Positions 51,904-60,198 of a stretch of 64,000 nt of DNA are shown in pieces; position 1 is the first letter of the stretch; every line of letters starts with the position of its first letter. This DNA is from Amycolatopsis sp. CA-126428 (GTDB lineage: Bacteria > Actinomycetota > Actinomycetes > Mycobacteriales > Pseudonocardiaceae), in NCBI RefSeq assembly GCF_002904335.1, contig NZ_PPHF01000187.1:142442-206441 (forward strand). The letters run 5' to 3'. The notes under the pieces are model-generated. The model worked only from the letters and a program-made list of their open reading frames with translations. It was not told the origin of the DNA and ran no database searches. A program made the position numbers and the translations under genes.

Positions 51904-52486
51904 CCCCCGGCGGAACCTGACCGCGACCGCGGTCAAGGTACTCATCGCCGGCGGGTTCGGGGTCGGCAAGACCACGATGGTCGGCTCGGTGAGCGAAGTG
52001 CCGCCACTGCGAACCGAGGAGGTCATCACCACCGCGTCCGAGGGTGTCGACGACCTGTCCGGCGTCGAGCAGAAGACGACCACGACGGTCGCGCTCGACT
52101 TCGGCCGCATCACGATCAACCCCGACCTGATCCTCTACCTGTTCGGCACGCCGGGGCAGGACCGGTTCTGGTTCATGTGGGACGAGCTGGCGGAGGGCGC
52201 GCTCGGCGCCGTCGTGCTGGCCGACACGCGGCGGCTCGACAGCTGCTTCGCCGCGGTGGACTTCTTCGAGCGCCGCAACCTGCCGTTCGTCGTCGGCGTG
52301 AACTGCTTCGACGGCGCGTACCGCTACGGCACCGAGGAGGTCCGGCAGGCGCTCGACGTCGGCATGGACGTCCCGCTGCTGCTGTGCGACGCCCGCGAGC
52401 GCGACTCGACGAAGCAGGTGCTGACCAGCCTGATGGAACACGTGATGGCGCGGTCCGACCTCGCGGCCGCCCAGGGCGGCTACTGA
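51884..52486 (+). CDS. Small GTPase-like ATP/GTP-binding protein of the conservon (CvnD-like)
   Basis: A 200-residue P-loop protein, the output switch of the conservon. It has GGFGVGKTT at 23-31, an ETIT-like TTASEGVDD, FGTPGQDRFWFMWDEL as switch II/Walker B and the base-specificity segment GVNCFDG in place of NKxD. I chose the ATG at 51884 rather than the TTG one codon before. Operon end: a structured inverted-repeat element begins 1 base after the stop. Confidence 0.94.
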   Translation: MASGNSDPRRNLTATAVKVLIAGGFGVGKTTMVGSVSEVPPLRTEEVITTASEGVDDLSGVEQKTTTTVALDFGRITINPDLILYLFGTPGQDRFWFMWDELAEGALGAVVLADTRRLDSCFAAVDFFERRNLPFVVGVNCFDGAYRYGTEEVRQALDVGMDVPLLLCDARERDSTKQVLTSLMEHVMARSDLAAAQGGY

Positions 52487-52487
52487 T

Positions 52488-52577
52488 TGAACCTCATTCT
52501 GGTCAGGCCAGCGCTACGGATCGCAACGCACCCGCAAGTAGCGACAGTTGCGCCGGCCGGCGGCTGAATGAGGTTCA
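52488..52577. repeat. Inverted-repeat element with possible pseudoknot
   Basis: TGAACCTCATTC (52488-52499) and its exact reverse complement (52566-52577) enclose 66 bases. Inside, CGCTAC (52512-52517) can pair with GTAGCG (52538-52543) and CGCAAC (52522-52527) with GTTGCG (52547-52552); these two pairings cross, as in an H-type pseudoknot. It lies between the convergent cvnD-like and DoxX genes. It may be a terminator, a structured RNA or a tiny MITE-like element. Confidence 0.55.
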
Positions 52578-52602
52578 CCGGACCGCGCCCCGAGCCAGCC
52601 CC

Positions 52603-53034
52603 TCAGCGCTTGATGAGGTTGTCGAGCGCGAGGCGGCCGGGGCCGATCGCGGCGAACAGCAGGAAGATCCACGAGTACACCGCGGCGGGCTCACCCATGT
52701 TCTGCAGCGGCAGCAGGCCCATCGGGGCGTGCACGGTGAAGTAGGCGTAGGCCATCACGCCGGAGAGCAGGATCGCGGCCGGCCTGCTCGCCAGCCCGAC
52801 GAGCAGCAGCGCGGCGCCCACGAGCTCGAAAACGCTGCCCCACCAGCCGGGGAACGAGCCGAACGGGACGCCGCCGCCCTGGCCGTCGATGCCGCCGAAG
52901 AGCCCGAATCCCTGCAGGCCGTGGAAGCCGAACAGGAACGAGATCACGATCCGGCTCGCGCCGATCACGAGGCCGGTGACCTGGGTCTTGGCCGGGGTGG
53001 TGGTGCGGGTTTCGTGGGCGATGGTGGCGGTCAT
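52603..53034 (-). CDS. DoxX family membrane protein
   Basis: A 143-residue membrane protein with four helices and the DoxX pattern: GASRIVISFLFGFHGLQGFGLFGG, FELVGAALLLVGLASRPAAILL, MAYAYFTVHAP. In mycobacteria a DoxX protein supports a superoxide-detoxifying complex with SodA and a thiosulfate reductase, but no such partner is here. The ATG at 53034 is preceded by a good GGAA site. Gene is alone on its strand, divergent from the Nudix gene. Confidence 0.9.
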   Translation of the reverse strand: MTATIAHETRTTTPAKTQVTGLVIGASRIVISFLFGFHGLQGFGLFGGIDGQGGGVPFGSFPGWWGSVFELVGAALLLVGLASRPAAILLSGVMAYAYFTVHAPMGLLPLQNMGEPAAVYSWIFLLFAAIGPGRLALDNLIKR

Positions 53035-53147
53035 GGTGGGGTTCCTTCCCTGGGTTTCCCTTGCTTCTGCCTACGCGTCGATCGGGCCACGGCCGGTTTC
53101 GACACCCTCGCGGAAAAATCTTGGAAGAGTTTCGGGAGACTGTCTCC

Positions 53148-53615
53148 ATGGCGGGCAAACAGAGTGCCGGGCTCCTGCTCTACCGCGGCCGCGGCGAAGA
53201 CGTCGAAGTGCTGCTCGGGCACATGGGCGGGCCGTTCTGGGCGAAGAAGGACGCGGCCGCGTGGTCGCTGCCCAAGGGCGAGCTCGACCCGGACGAGTCC
53301 CCCGAGAAGGCGGCCCGGCGGGAGTTCGAGGAGGAGCTGGGGCTGCCCGCGCCCGACGGCGAGTACGTCGAGCTGGGCGTGGTGAAGCAGTCGGGCGGCA
53401 AGGTCGTCACGGCGTGGGCGGTCGAAGCCGACCTCGATCCGGCCACGGTGGTGCCCGGGACGTTCACGATGGAGTGGCCGCCGCGTTCGGGTCGTCAGCA
53501 GGAGTTCCCCGAGGTGGACCGGGTGGCCTGGTTCTCGCTGCGGGACGCCCGGGAGAAGCTGGTGAAGGGCCAGCTGCCCTTCCTGGACCGGCTGCTGGCG
53601 CTGGTCAGCGGCTGA
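53148..53615 (+). CDS. NUDIX hydrolase
   Basis: Hydrolyses nucleoside diphosphates linked to another group; likely a nucleotide-pool or Ap4A-type housekeeper. The 155-residue protein has a perfect Nudix box (GELDPDESPEKAARREFEEELG) near residues 44-66. The front LPKGELDP segment and the following KQSGGKVVTAWAVE fit the short RppH/MutT-like group with predicted DUF-like mycobacterial relatives. GGGAGAC precedes the ATG at 53148. Its end overlaps the convergent HAD gene by 11 bases. Confidence 0.93.
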   Translation: MAGKQSAGLLLYRGRGEDVEVLLGHMGGPFWAKKDAAAWSLPKGELDPDESPEKAARREFEEELGLPAPDGEYVELGVVKQSGGKVVTAWAVEADLDPATVVPGTFTMEWPPRSGRQQEFPEVDRVAWFSLRDAREKLVKGQLPFLDRLLALVSG

Positions 53616-54252
53616 GCAGCGCCTCGAGCGGCTTGGCGGTGAACGACGGCAGCACGACGTCCGCCTGCTCGAAGTCGAGGTTCCGGGTGATCGCGTTCGG
53701 CACGGCGACGCAGGTCAGCCCGGCGGCCTTGGCGGAGGTGACGCCGTGCGGGGTGTCCTCGAAGGCGATGGCTTCGTCGGCGGCGGTTCCGAGTGCGTCG
53801 AGGGCCGCGAGGTAGAGGTCGGGATCGGGCTTGGCTTTGTGCAGGTCCCCGGTGAGGACGGCGTCGAAGTAGCCGTCGATGCCGAGCCGTTCGAGGTGCG
53901 GGTTCACCCACGCCCCGGACGAACTGGAGGCGACGGCCAGCTTGATGCCGTTCGCGCGCGCGGTTTCGAGGTAGCCGAGCACGCCTTCGCGCGGGCCGAG
54001 GTCCTCGAGCAGCCGGAGGACGTGCGCCCGGGTCCGCGGCCGCAGCGCTTCCGGGTCGATCCCGGGTGCACGCTCGGCGAGCAGGGCGAACATGGCGGGC
54101 GTGGTGCGCTGGGTGCCGATGACGGCGTACCAGGCATCCAGCGGAAGTTCGGTGCCGTGTTCCCGGAAGACGGCCTGCCACGACTGCAGGACGGCGGATT
54201 CGGTGTCGGCGAGCGTGCCGTCGAAGTCGAAGACCAGGGCGCGGGTGGGCAC
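53605..54252 (-). CDS. HAD-superfamily hydrolase, phosphoglucomutase/phosphatase-like
   Basis: A 215-residue HAD phosphatase with a helical cap. Motifs: nucleophile DFDGTLADTES near residue 9, SSSSG (motif II), K in HKAKPDPDLYL (motif III) and EDTPHGVTSAKAAG (motif IV). This is the subgroup of beta-phosphoglucomutase, phosphoglycolate and sugar-phosphate phosphatases; substrate unknown. The GTG at 54252 is eight bases after a GGGTGCAGG purine stretch. The frame remains open 59 codons upstream with fairly protein-like sequence, so a longer form is possible. Confidence 0.9.
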   Translation of the reverse strand: MPTRALVFDFDGTLADTESAVLQSWQAVFREHGTELPLDAWYAVIGTQRTTPAMFALLAERAPGIDPEALRPRTRAHVLRLLEDLGPREGVLGYLETARANGIKLAVASSSSGAWVNPHLERLGIDGYFDAVLTGDLHKAKPDPDLYLAALDALGTAADEAIAFEDTPHGVTSAKAAGLTCVAVPNAITRNLDFEQADVVLPSFTAKPLEALLSR

Positions 54253-54459
54253 GCCTGCACCCTGCCCGCTCGGTGATCGTTCAGGCAAGGGAGTTGTGAC
54301 GAGCCCGAAAGGCCGCCATGGCCGCTTGCCGCGGAGGGCGAAGACGACCTCATTGATGGGGCCGGGTTCGGCGGCGGCGACGGTGGGGAACGCGACGGTC
54401 CGGGTGCCGAGGTCGCGCGCCACCCGCACGGGGTGGCGGTGGCGATCGCCGAGGAGTTC

Positions 54460-55251
54460 CTAAGCCAGGAAGAACTCCGTCAGCACCGGAGCCAGCGCCG
54501 GCGCCTTCACGATGTGCGTCTGGCCCGGCAGCGTCCGGTACTCCGCCGATGGCAGCACCTTCGCCAGCGATGCCACGCCGTTGCGCATCCAGTCCGGGCT
54601 GCGGCCTCCGTCGATCGCCAGTGCCGGGACCGTCACCTCCGGCCAGGCCGCCGGGAGGGGCTCGCCCGCCTGGTGGCCGATCACCAGTGCCGTGTCGTAC
54701 GGGATCGTGTGGGCGACTCTCTTGAGCTTCGCCCAGAACGGCATGATCCGCATCATCGCCACCGTCGCGCCGCTCAGGCCGACGCCTTCGGTCATGAACA
54801 TCTTGACCGCCTTGCCGCGCTTGCCCTCCTTCAGCGCCTGGTCGAGCCGGGTCACGTAATCGGCCGGGACGCGGGCGCGGGTGGCGTCGACGATGAACGG
54901 TGGCTCGTACACCGCCAGCTTCGGGAGCGGGAGGCTGCGCGCCGCTTCGAGAGCCAAAGCGGCGCCGGAAGAAATGCCGAACAGGAACGCCTCGCCGCCC
55001 GCCTCTTTGACGAGCGTCGCGACGTCCTCGACCTCGCGCTCGACCGTGTACGGCCTGGTGTCGCCGCTCTCGCCCCGGCCGCGGCGGTCGTAGGTGTACA
55101 CGGTGAAGTGCGCGGCCAGCTCCTTCGCCAGCGCGTCATTGGGGGACGAGCCGCGGTAGCACATCGCGCCGTCCACGAGGACGAGCGCGGGGCCGGATCC
55201 GGCGCGGGTGTAGGCGATCTTCGTGCCGTCGGCAGAGGTGGTCGTCGTCAT
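54460..55251 (-). CDS. Alpha/beta hydrolase
   Basis: A 263-residue hydrolase of the alpha/beta fold. The oxyanion region is VLVDGAMCYRG in place of the usual HGxP, the arginine-rich YDRRGRGESGDT segment is typical of epoxide/ester hydrolases, the nucleophile elbow is FGISSGAAL, and the histidine lies in LPGQTHIVK. Substrate unknown. ATG at 55251; the 84-base gap upstream separates it from the metallophosphoesterase, which ends on the same strand. The 207 bases between this gene and the HAD start carry only the open HAD extension. Confidence 0.9.
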   Translation of the reverse strand: MTTTTSADGTKIAYTRAGSGPALVLVDGAMCYRGSSPNDALAKELAAHFTVYTYDRRGRGESGDTRPYTVEREVEDVATLVKEAGGEAFLFGISSGAALALEAARSLPLPKLAVYEPPFIVDATRARVPADYVTRLDQALKEGKRGKAVKMFMTEGVGLSGATVAMMRIMPFWAKLKRVAHTIPYDTALVIGHQAGEPLPAAWPEVTVPALAIDGGRSPDWMRNGVASLAKVLPSAEYRTLPGQTHIVKAPALAPVLTEFFLA

Positions 55252-55335
55252 GCGGACAGCGTGAACCCGACGCTTCGATCTGTCAAGACAAAAAAAGTTG
55301 TCGGTGGTCCCTCGAGACCGCCGAGGGGAGAGACG

Positions 55336-56454
55336 TCAGGCCGGACGCAAGGTCAGGAGCGTGATCTCGCTGGGCGCGAAGATCCGGAACGGCGGGCCCC
55401 AGAAGCCCGTGCCGCGGCTGTTGTACAGCTGCGTCTCGCCGTGCCGGCTCAGGCCGGACAGCGTCGGCTGGTCGAACCGCACCAGGAGGTGGAACGGCCA
55501 GATCTGCCCGCCGTGCGTGTGGCCGGAGATCTGCAGGTCGACCCCGGCCTCGCGGGCCTGCACGACCTGCTTCGGCTGGTGCGCGAGGAGCACCACCGGC
55601 ACGTCGGCGGGCCGGTCCGCCAGCGCCGCGGCCAGGTCGGGGCCGTGGCCGGGCAGCCCGGACGCCGCGCCGGTCGGGTCGTCGATGCCGGCGAACAGGA
55701 TCCGGTCGCCGCCGCGCTCGAGCAGGGTCGCGCGGTTGTGCAGGGTGTCCCAGCCGAGCCCTGCCATGTGGTCGAGCCACGCCTGGGCCTCGCCGAAGTA
55801 CTCGTGGTTGCCGGTGATGTAGAACCGCCCGAGCCCGGCCTCGACGCCGCCGAGCGGGTCGACCTGCTTGCGGCGCTTGGCCACCGCGCCGTCGGCGAGG
55901 TCGCCCGCGTGGCAGACGACGTCCGCCTCGAGCGCGTTGACCGCCGCGACGACCTCCTCCGACCACTTCGTCCGGTCGATCGGCCCGAAGTGGGTGTCGG
56001 TCAGCACCGCGACGCGCAGGCCGTCGAGCCCCGGCCCGAGCCGCGGGATGGCGACGTCGACCGCCTTCACCGGCGGCACGCGCATGGCGACGCGGTGGCC
56101 GTGCACGAGCAGCCCGGCGGCGATCAGCGCGGCCGCGCCCGCGACGATCCGCGACCGCGCCGGGTCGTCGACCCCCAGCAGCGCGACCCGCAGCACCAGG
56201 CTCAGGATCGACCAGCTGAACAGCACCCAGATCACCGCGAGCAGCGTGTCGCCGAGGCGGGCGGCGCCGTCGCGCTGGCGGCGCCCGTGGCCGCGCACCA
56301 TGGCGACCGGCATCGCCACCAGGCCCAGCACGAACACCGCCGTCCCGGTGATCGTCCCCGCGGTACCCCAGTCCGGCGCCAGCACCAGCGTCCACCACGG
56401 GACGGTGAACAGCAGCAGCAGTGCCAGGACCGGCACGACCCATCGGCCTCTCAT
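55336..56454 (-). CDS. Membrane metallophosphoesterase
   Basis: A 372-residue protein with four N-terminal helices (about 5-125) followed by a calcineurin-like phosphoesterase domain: TDTHFGPIDR, HAGDLADG, GNHEY and SGHTHGGQIWPFH carry the dinuclear metal ligands. Members of this layout (YkuE/YaeI-like) hydrolyse phospholipid-like or UDP-sugar-lipid substrates. The conserved RFDQPTLSGLSRHGETQLYNSRGTGFWGPPFRI tail supports that group. ATG at 56454. It is divergent from the small DUF6412-like gene. Confidence 0.93.
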   Translation of the reverse strand: MRGRWVVPVLALLLLFTVPWWTLVLAPDWGTAGTITGTAVFVLGLVAMPVAMVRGHGRRQRDGAARLGDTLLAVIWVLFSWSILSLVLRVALLGVDDPARSRIVAGAAALIAAGLLVHGHRVAMRVPPVKAVDVAIPRLGPGLDGLRVAVLTDTHFGPIDRTKWSEEVVAAVNALEADVVCHAGDLADGAVAKRRKQVDPLGGVEAGLGRFYITGNHEYFGEAQAWLDHMAGLGWDTLHNRATLLERGGDRILFAGIDDPTGAASGLPGHGPDLAAALADRPADVPVVLLAHQPKQVVQAREAGVDLQISGHTHGGQIWPFHLLVRFDQPTLSGLSRHGETQLYNSRGTGFWGPPFRIFAPSEITLLTLRPA

Positions 56455-56525
56455 CGAACCAGGTTACAGCCCATCGGGCTGTTAGCGTTTTCGCTACTCT
56501 GGTGGGGGAAGGAAGGGGGGACGCC

Positions 56526-56798
56526 GTGCACACGCTGCTCGAGCTGGCGTTCCCCGCGCTGGCCGGCCCGGCCGCGCTGGTCGCCTTCGCCTCGCTCGCG
56601 GCCGCCAGCCTCCTGGTCGTCCTGCTGGTCGGCAGCACGCACCGCGCCGAGCTCGCGCTGTGGTCGGCGCCGGTGCGCAGCCGCGCCACGGCGTTGCGCC
56701 GCCGGGCCCGGCGTGCCGAGTCGATCCGCCTCCGCGACCCCAGCCGGCCGGGCCGAAGCCGCCCACGAGCACCCGGTTTCCGCAGCACGGCTGCGTAG
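56526..56798 (+). CDS. Small membrane protein, DUF6412-like
   Basis: A 90-residue protein with one or two N-terminal helices (LAGPAALVAFASLAAASLLVVLLVG) and a basic Arg-rich cytoplasmic tail. Its size and place before a short YidC paralogue match DUF6412 proteins seen paired with YidC in actinomycetes; I am moderately sure of the family. The GTG at 56526 has GGAAGGGGGG upstream. YidC follows 62 bases later on the same strand, so the pair is probably one operon. Confidence 0.7.
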   Translation: MHTLLELAFPALAGPAALVAFASLAAASLLVVLLVGSTHRAELALWSAPVRSRATALRRRARRAESIRLRDPSRPGRSRPRAPGFRSTAA

Positions 56799-56860
56799 GA
56801 ACCACTTCAGCGCAGCCATTCCGCTCACCCCTACCCCTCTTACTCAGCGGAGTGCTGCCC

Positions 56861-57505
56861 ATGTTCGGCTTTCTCGACGTGCCCGTCGAAGGCGCGTACC
56901 ACCTGATCCACGTGCTCACCGGCCCCCTCTCGACGGCGCTGGCCATCGTCGTGTTCACCCTCGGCGTGCGGCTGCTGCTGCACCCGCTCGCCCGCTCGGC
57001 CGCCCGCGGCGAACGAGCGCGAACCGCCCTGCTGCCCGAGATCCAGGCCTTGCGGGAGAAGCACGGCCGTGACCGGGAAAAGCTGGCCGCGGAGATGACG
57101 AAGCTGCAGCAGGAGTCCGGGACGTCCCTGTTCGTCGGCTGCCTTCCAATGCTGCTGCAGTTGCCGTTCTTCACGGTCATGTACCGGCTGTTCACCACGG
57201 CCACGATCGGCGGCGAACCCAACTCGCTGCTCGGCGCGACCCTGCTCGGGACGCCGCTGGGCGCGCACGGCCTGGCCGGCGGCCCGCTCGTGTTCGTGAT
57301 CGCGGCCGGGCTCGCCGTCGTCGCCTGGTTCTCGGTGCGCAGCCAGCCGGCCACCGTCGACGCCCCGGGCGGGAAGCTGCTGCGGCTGCTGCCCTACGGC
57401 ACCGTGCTCGCCACGCTCGTCGTGCCGCAGGCCGCCGGGATCTACCTGCTCACCACCACGGCGTGGAGCGCGGCGGAACGGGCGTTGCTACGACGCGGCT
57501 CCTGA
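56861..57505 (+). CDS. YidC/Oxa1-type membrane protein insertase, short paralogue
   Basis: A 214-residue insertase with about five helices. The core GVRLLLHPLARSAARGERARTALLPEIQALREKHGRDREKL carries the conserved arginine of helix 1 and the cytoplasmic coiled loop; GCLPMLLQLPFFTVMYRLF is the family signature. It is shorter than the housekeeping YidC and lies far from rpmH/rnpA, so it is a second copy of unknown duty. The ATG at 56861 has GGAG upstream. Its end overlaps the convergent DUF1992 gene by 18 bases. Confidence 0.9.
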   Translation: MFGFLDVPVEGAYHLIHVLTGPLSTALAIVVFTLGVRLLLHPLARSAARGERARTALLPEIQALREKHGRDREKLAAEMTKLQQESGTSLFVGCLPMLLQLPFFTVMYRLFTTATIGGEPNSLLGATLLGTPLGAHGLAGGPLVFVIAAGLAVVAWFSVRSQPATVDAPGGKLLRLLPYGTVLATLVVPQAAGIYLLTTTAWSAAERALLRRGS

Positions 57506-57901
57506 CCGCCGCCAGTCCTCGACCGCCTCTTCGACGTCCACCAGCGCCACCGTGAGCGGGGGACCGGAGAGGTGGTTGAGGTAGGCCTGGCGGATCCGCT
57601 CGTTGAGGTCCTCGACGAGCTCCCGCACCCGCCGTTCGGTGCGCTCGGCGGCGAGCTTCCCCGGCAGGTCCTGGACTTCGCGCTTGAGCGCGAGCGACGG
57701 CGGCAGCAGCACCGTCGTGTCGTGGCCGCCCTTCCGGACTTCGCGCAGCACCCAGTCGGTCACGGCGTCGTTGCCGGTGGGCTTGGGCAGCGGCTTGCCG
57801 GCGCCGGGCAGGTCGTCGAACTCGCCGCGCTCGCGCGCTTCGGCGATCTGCCGGTCGACCCACCAGCGGAAGGACACCTTCGGTGGTTTGCGCCTGCTCA
57901 T
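57488..57901 (-). CDS. DUF1992 (DNAJC28-like) protein
   Basis: A 137-residue protein of the DUF1992 family: KVSFRWWVDRQIAEARERGEFDDLPGAGKPL is the defining block, with a basic tail containing ERTERRVRELVEDLNERIRQAYL. The family is linked to DnaJ-like proteins by name only and has no J domain here. Function unknown. The ATG at 57901 sits 63 bases from the divergent TetR gene. It ends inside the last codons of the convergent YidC gene. Confidence 0.9.
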   Translation of the reverse strand: MSRRKPPKVSFRWWVDRQIAEARERGEFDDLPGAGKPLPKPTGNDAVTDWVLREVRKGGHDTTVLLPPSLALKREVQDLPGKLAAERTERRVRELVEDLNERIRQAYLNHLSGPPLTVALVDVEEAVEDWRRSGAAS

Positions 57902-57963
57902 CTCCTCGCACCCCCTCCGTCCACTCTCCAGGGTAATGTCCGGATGACGAGCGAGGGGACCGC

Positions 57964-58734
57964 ATGACCGTCGAACGCAGTGGCGCCGAGGACGTCGACC
58001 GGACGCTCGCGCTGCTCTGGCGCACCCGCGGCGGCGGTGCCGAACCGACCAGGGGCCGCCGCCCGACGCTGACGATCGAGCGGATCGTCGCCGCCGCGAT
58101 CGCGGTCGCGGACGCCGACGGGCTCGCCGCCGCGTCGATGCACCGCGTCGCCAAGGAGCTCGGCGCCGGCACGATGACGCTCTACACCTACGTGCCCGGC
58201 AAGGCCGAGCTGGTGGACCTGATGGTCGACGACGTGCTCGTCGGGCGGCGGCTGCCCGGGCCGGGCGAGCCGCGCCGCGGGGACTGGCGCGAGCAGGTGG
58301 CGCTCTACGCCGAGCGGACCCGGCAGGTCTACCGCGATCACCCGTGGCTGTGCGAGGTCTCGCGCGTCCGGCCGCCGCTGGGCCCCGGCCAGCTGGCGGG
58401 CCAGGAGTACCTGCTGTCGATCATGGACGCGCTCGGGCTGCCGCCGCGGCAGGCCGTCGCGGCGGCCAACGGGATCGGCACGTACGTCGACGCGAACGCC
58501 GCGCTCGGTGCGGAGAACACCCGGCTGGAGCGCAGCACCGGCCAATCGACCGAGGCGTGGTGGCACCAGCGGTCATCGTTCTGGGAAAACTACTTCGTCG
58601 TCGACGCGCACCCGGCGATGAACCGCATCTGGCTCGGCGGGGGCTTCGACCAGAGCGCCAAGGCGCAGGGCGACACCGCGTACGAGTTCGGCCTGAACCG
58701 GATGCTCGACGGCATCCAGGCCCTGGTGGACTAG
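57964..58734 (+). CDS. TetR-family regulator with TetR_C-like domain
   Basis: A 256-residue repressor. The helix-turn-helix runs IERIVAAAIAVADADGLAAASMHRVAKELGAGTMTLYTYVPGKAEL (about 41-86) and the long C-terminal part resembles the class with a tetracycline-repressor-like ligand domain. A lengthened N-terminus (about 40 residues) precedes the helix-turn-helix. The target is unknown; no transporter is adjacent. GAGGGGACCGC precedes the ATG at 57964. Its stop overlaps the convergent small gene by four bases. Confidence 0.9.
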   Translation: MTVERSGAEDVDRTLALLWRTRGGGAEPTRGRRPTLTIERIVAAAIAVADADGLAAASMHRVAKELGAGTMTLYTYVPGKAELVDLMVDDVLVGRRLPGPGEPRRGDWREQVALYAERTRQVYRDHPWLCEVSRVRPPLGPGQLAGQEYLLSIMDALGLPPRQAVAAANGIGTYVDANAALGAENTRLERSTGQSTEAWWHQRSSFWENYFVVDAHPAMNRIWLGGGFDQSAKAQGDTAYEFGLNRMLDGIQALVD

Positions 58735-58988
58735 CGCCGGCTGCGCCACCGCAGCCGGCGTCGCTCCTGCTGGGGCACCGAAGCCGGCTGCGCTGTCCCG
58801 GCCCGCAGGACGTCCCGGCAGACCGGGTCGAACCGGCCGGGTTCTTCGATCATCGGCGCCGCCAGCACGACGTGCCCGCACACCGCCCGGAACCGCCCCT
58901 CGTGCCGGCCCACCGCGAACTCCTCTTCGGTGACGGCATGGGTGTAGCCGTCGGTGTCGCAGCGGATGTGCACCAGGAACGGCTCCAC
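58731..58988 (-). CDS. Conserved small hypothetical protein
   Basis: An 85-residue protein found in actinobacteria, with a compact segment HIRCDTDGYTHAVTEEEF and two cysteines (AVCGHVV, PVCRDVL) that could bind a metal or form a disulfide; the Arg-rich tail is basic. No function known. ATG at 58988. It lies 4 bases downstream of the lytic transglycosylase stop on the same strand, so they are probably co-transcribed. Confidence 0.75.
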   Translation of the reverse strand: MEPFLVHIRCDTDGYTHAVTEEEFAVGRHEGRFRAVCGHVVLAAPMIEEPGRFDPVCRDVLRAGTAQPASVPQQERRRLRWRSRR

Positions 58989-58992
58989 CTGT

Positions 58993-60168
58993 TCACCCGG
59001 CCGAGCTGGTCGAGGTGGTCGAGGTGGGGGCGTCCGTCGAGTCGGCCGGGGCGGCGGCCGTCGAGGACGGCGGCGGGGTGGTGGTGCTGGTCGTCGCCGG
59101 CGGCGGCGTGGTCGGGTCCGTCGAGGGCGGCGTCACCGGGTCCGAGGACGTCGGCGTGGTCGGCGCCGGGGACGTCGGCGTGGTCGGGGTGGCCGGATCC
59201 GGCGAGGTCGGCGTCGTCGGCGTGGCGCCCGGGGTCTCCGTCAGCGGGCTGTCGACCGGCGGCGCGGGCGGCGCCGGGACGCCGACCGGGGACCCGGCCG
59301 CGGCGGCGTCCGGCGCGTTCGGCACGCCGATCGGCACCTGGCTGTCGGGCAGCTGGGCCACCCCGCCGCGGTAGGCCGAGGCCCAGGCCAGCACAGTGTC
59401 CACATAGGACTGCGAGTTGTTGTAGCGGCGCACGGCGATCCGCTGGCCCGCGTCGGTGGAGAGGTCGAGGCCGCCCGAGCACAGGTAGCGCGCGGTGGCC
59501 AGCGTCTCGTCGTAGATGTTGTTCGGGTTCGACACGCCGTCGCCGTTGCCGTCGGAGGCGTAGCCGCGCCACGTCGACGGGATGAACTGCGTCGGGCCGA
59601 CCGCGCGGTCCCACACGGTGTCGCCGTCGTACTTGCCGCCGTCGGTGTCCGCGATCGCGGCGAACGCGCCCGCGCCGTTGAGCACCGGGCCGAGGATCGG
59701 CTCCAGCGTGTCGCCGTTGGCGTTGACGTACCCGCCGCGGGCGTGGTTGGACTCGATCCGGCCGATGCTGGCGATCAGCGCCCAGTCGAGGTGGCAGTTC
59801 GGCTGTTCCTTGGCGAGGATGTCCGCGGCGTTCTTATACGCCTTGAGCATGCTTCCCGGGATGCCGAGCGATCCGGAGATGCCGGCGGAGCCGGCCCGCC
59901 CGCCGGGCACGACCAGCGGTTCGGGCAGCGGCGGCTGGGGCAGGCTGCCGTCGACCGCGATCGGCGGCATGACGATGTTCGGCTGCTGCGGCTGCGGAGC
60001 GGCGGCGATGGCCTGGTCCGGCTGGGTGTCCCCGGCGTTGGCCACCACGACCGGCGCGGGCAGGCCCGTGGTCAGCGTCGGCAGCACGACGAGCGCCCCA
60101 CCCGCGAGCGCGGCCGCGGCCCGGCGGACCGAACGCGTGCTCGTTCGACGTGGCCGGTGCTTGGGCAT
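58993..60168 (-). CDS. Secreted lytic transglycosylase with Pro/Thr-rich tail
   Basis: Cleaves peptidoglycan glycan strands in the cell wall. The 391-residue protein has a long signal peptide (RRTSTRSVRR then a hydrophobic run to about 45), a linker, and an MltB-like SLT domain (about 105-285): catalytic E139 in GRIESNH, AVGPTQFIPSTWR and ATARYLCSGG. The C-terminal 110 residues are Pro/Thr/Ser repeats (TPTTPTSP units), a wall-spanning tail. The 195-base region upstream has repeated motifs that may control it. Confidence 0.93.
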   Translation of the reverse strand: MPKHRPRRTSTRSVRRAAAALAGGALVVLPTLTTGLPAPVVVANAGDTQPDQAIAAAPQPQQPNIVMPPIAVDGSLPQPPLPEPLVVPGGRAGSAGISGSLGIPGSMLKAYKNAADILAKEQPNCHLDWALIASIGRIESNHARGGYVNANGDTLEPILGPVLNGAGAFAAIADTDGGKYDGDTVWDRAVGPTQFIPSTWRGYASDGNGDGVSNPNNIYDETLATARYLCSGGLDLSTDAGQRIAVRRYNNSQSYVDTVLAWASAYRGGVAQLPDSQVPIGVPNAPDAAAAGSPVGVPAPPAPPVDSPLTETPGATPTTPTSPDPATPTTPTSPAPTTPTSSDPVTPPSTDPTTPPPATTSTTTPPPSSTAAAPADSTDAPTSTTSTSSAG

Positions 60169-60198
60169 GGTCGTCCCCGCTTCCCTCGATCTGTCGCT

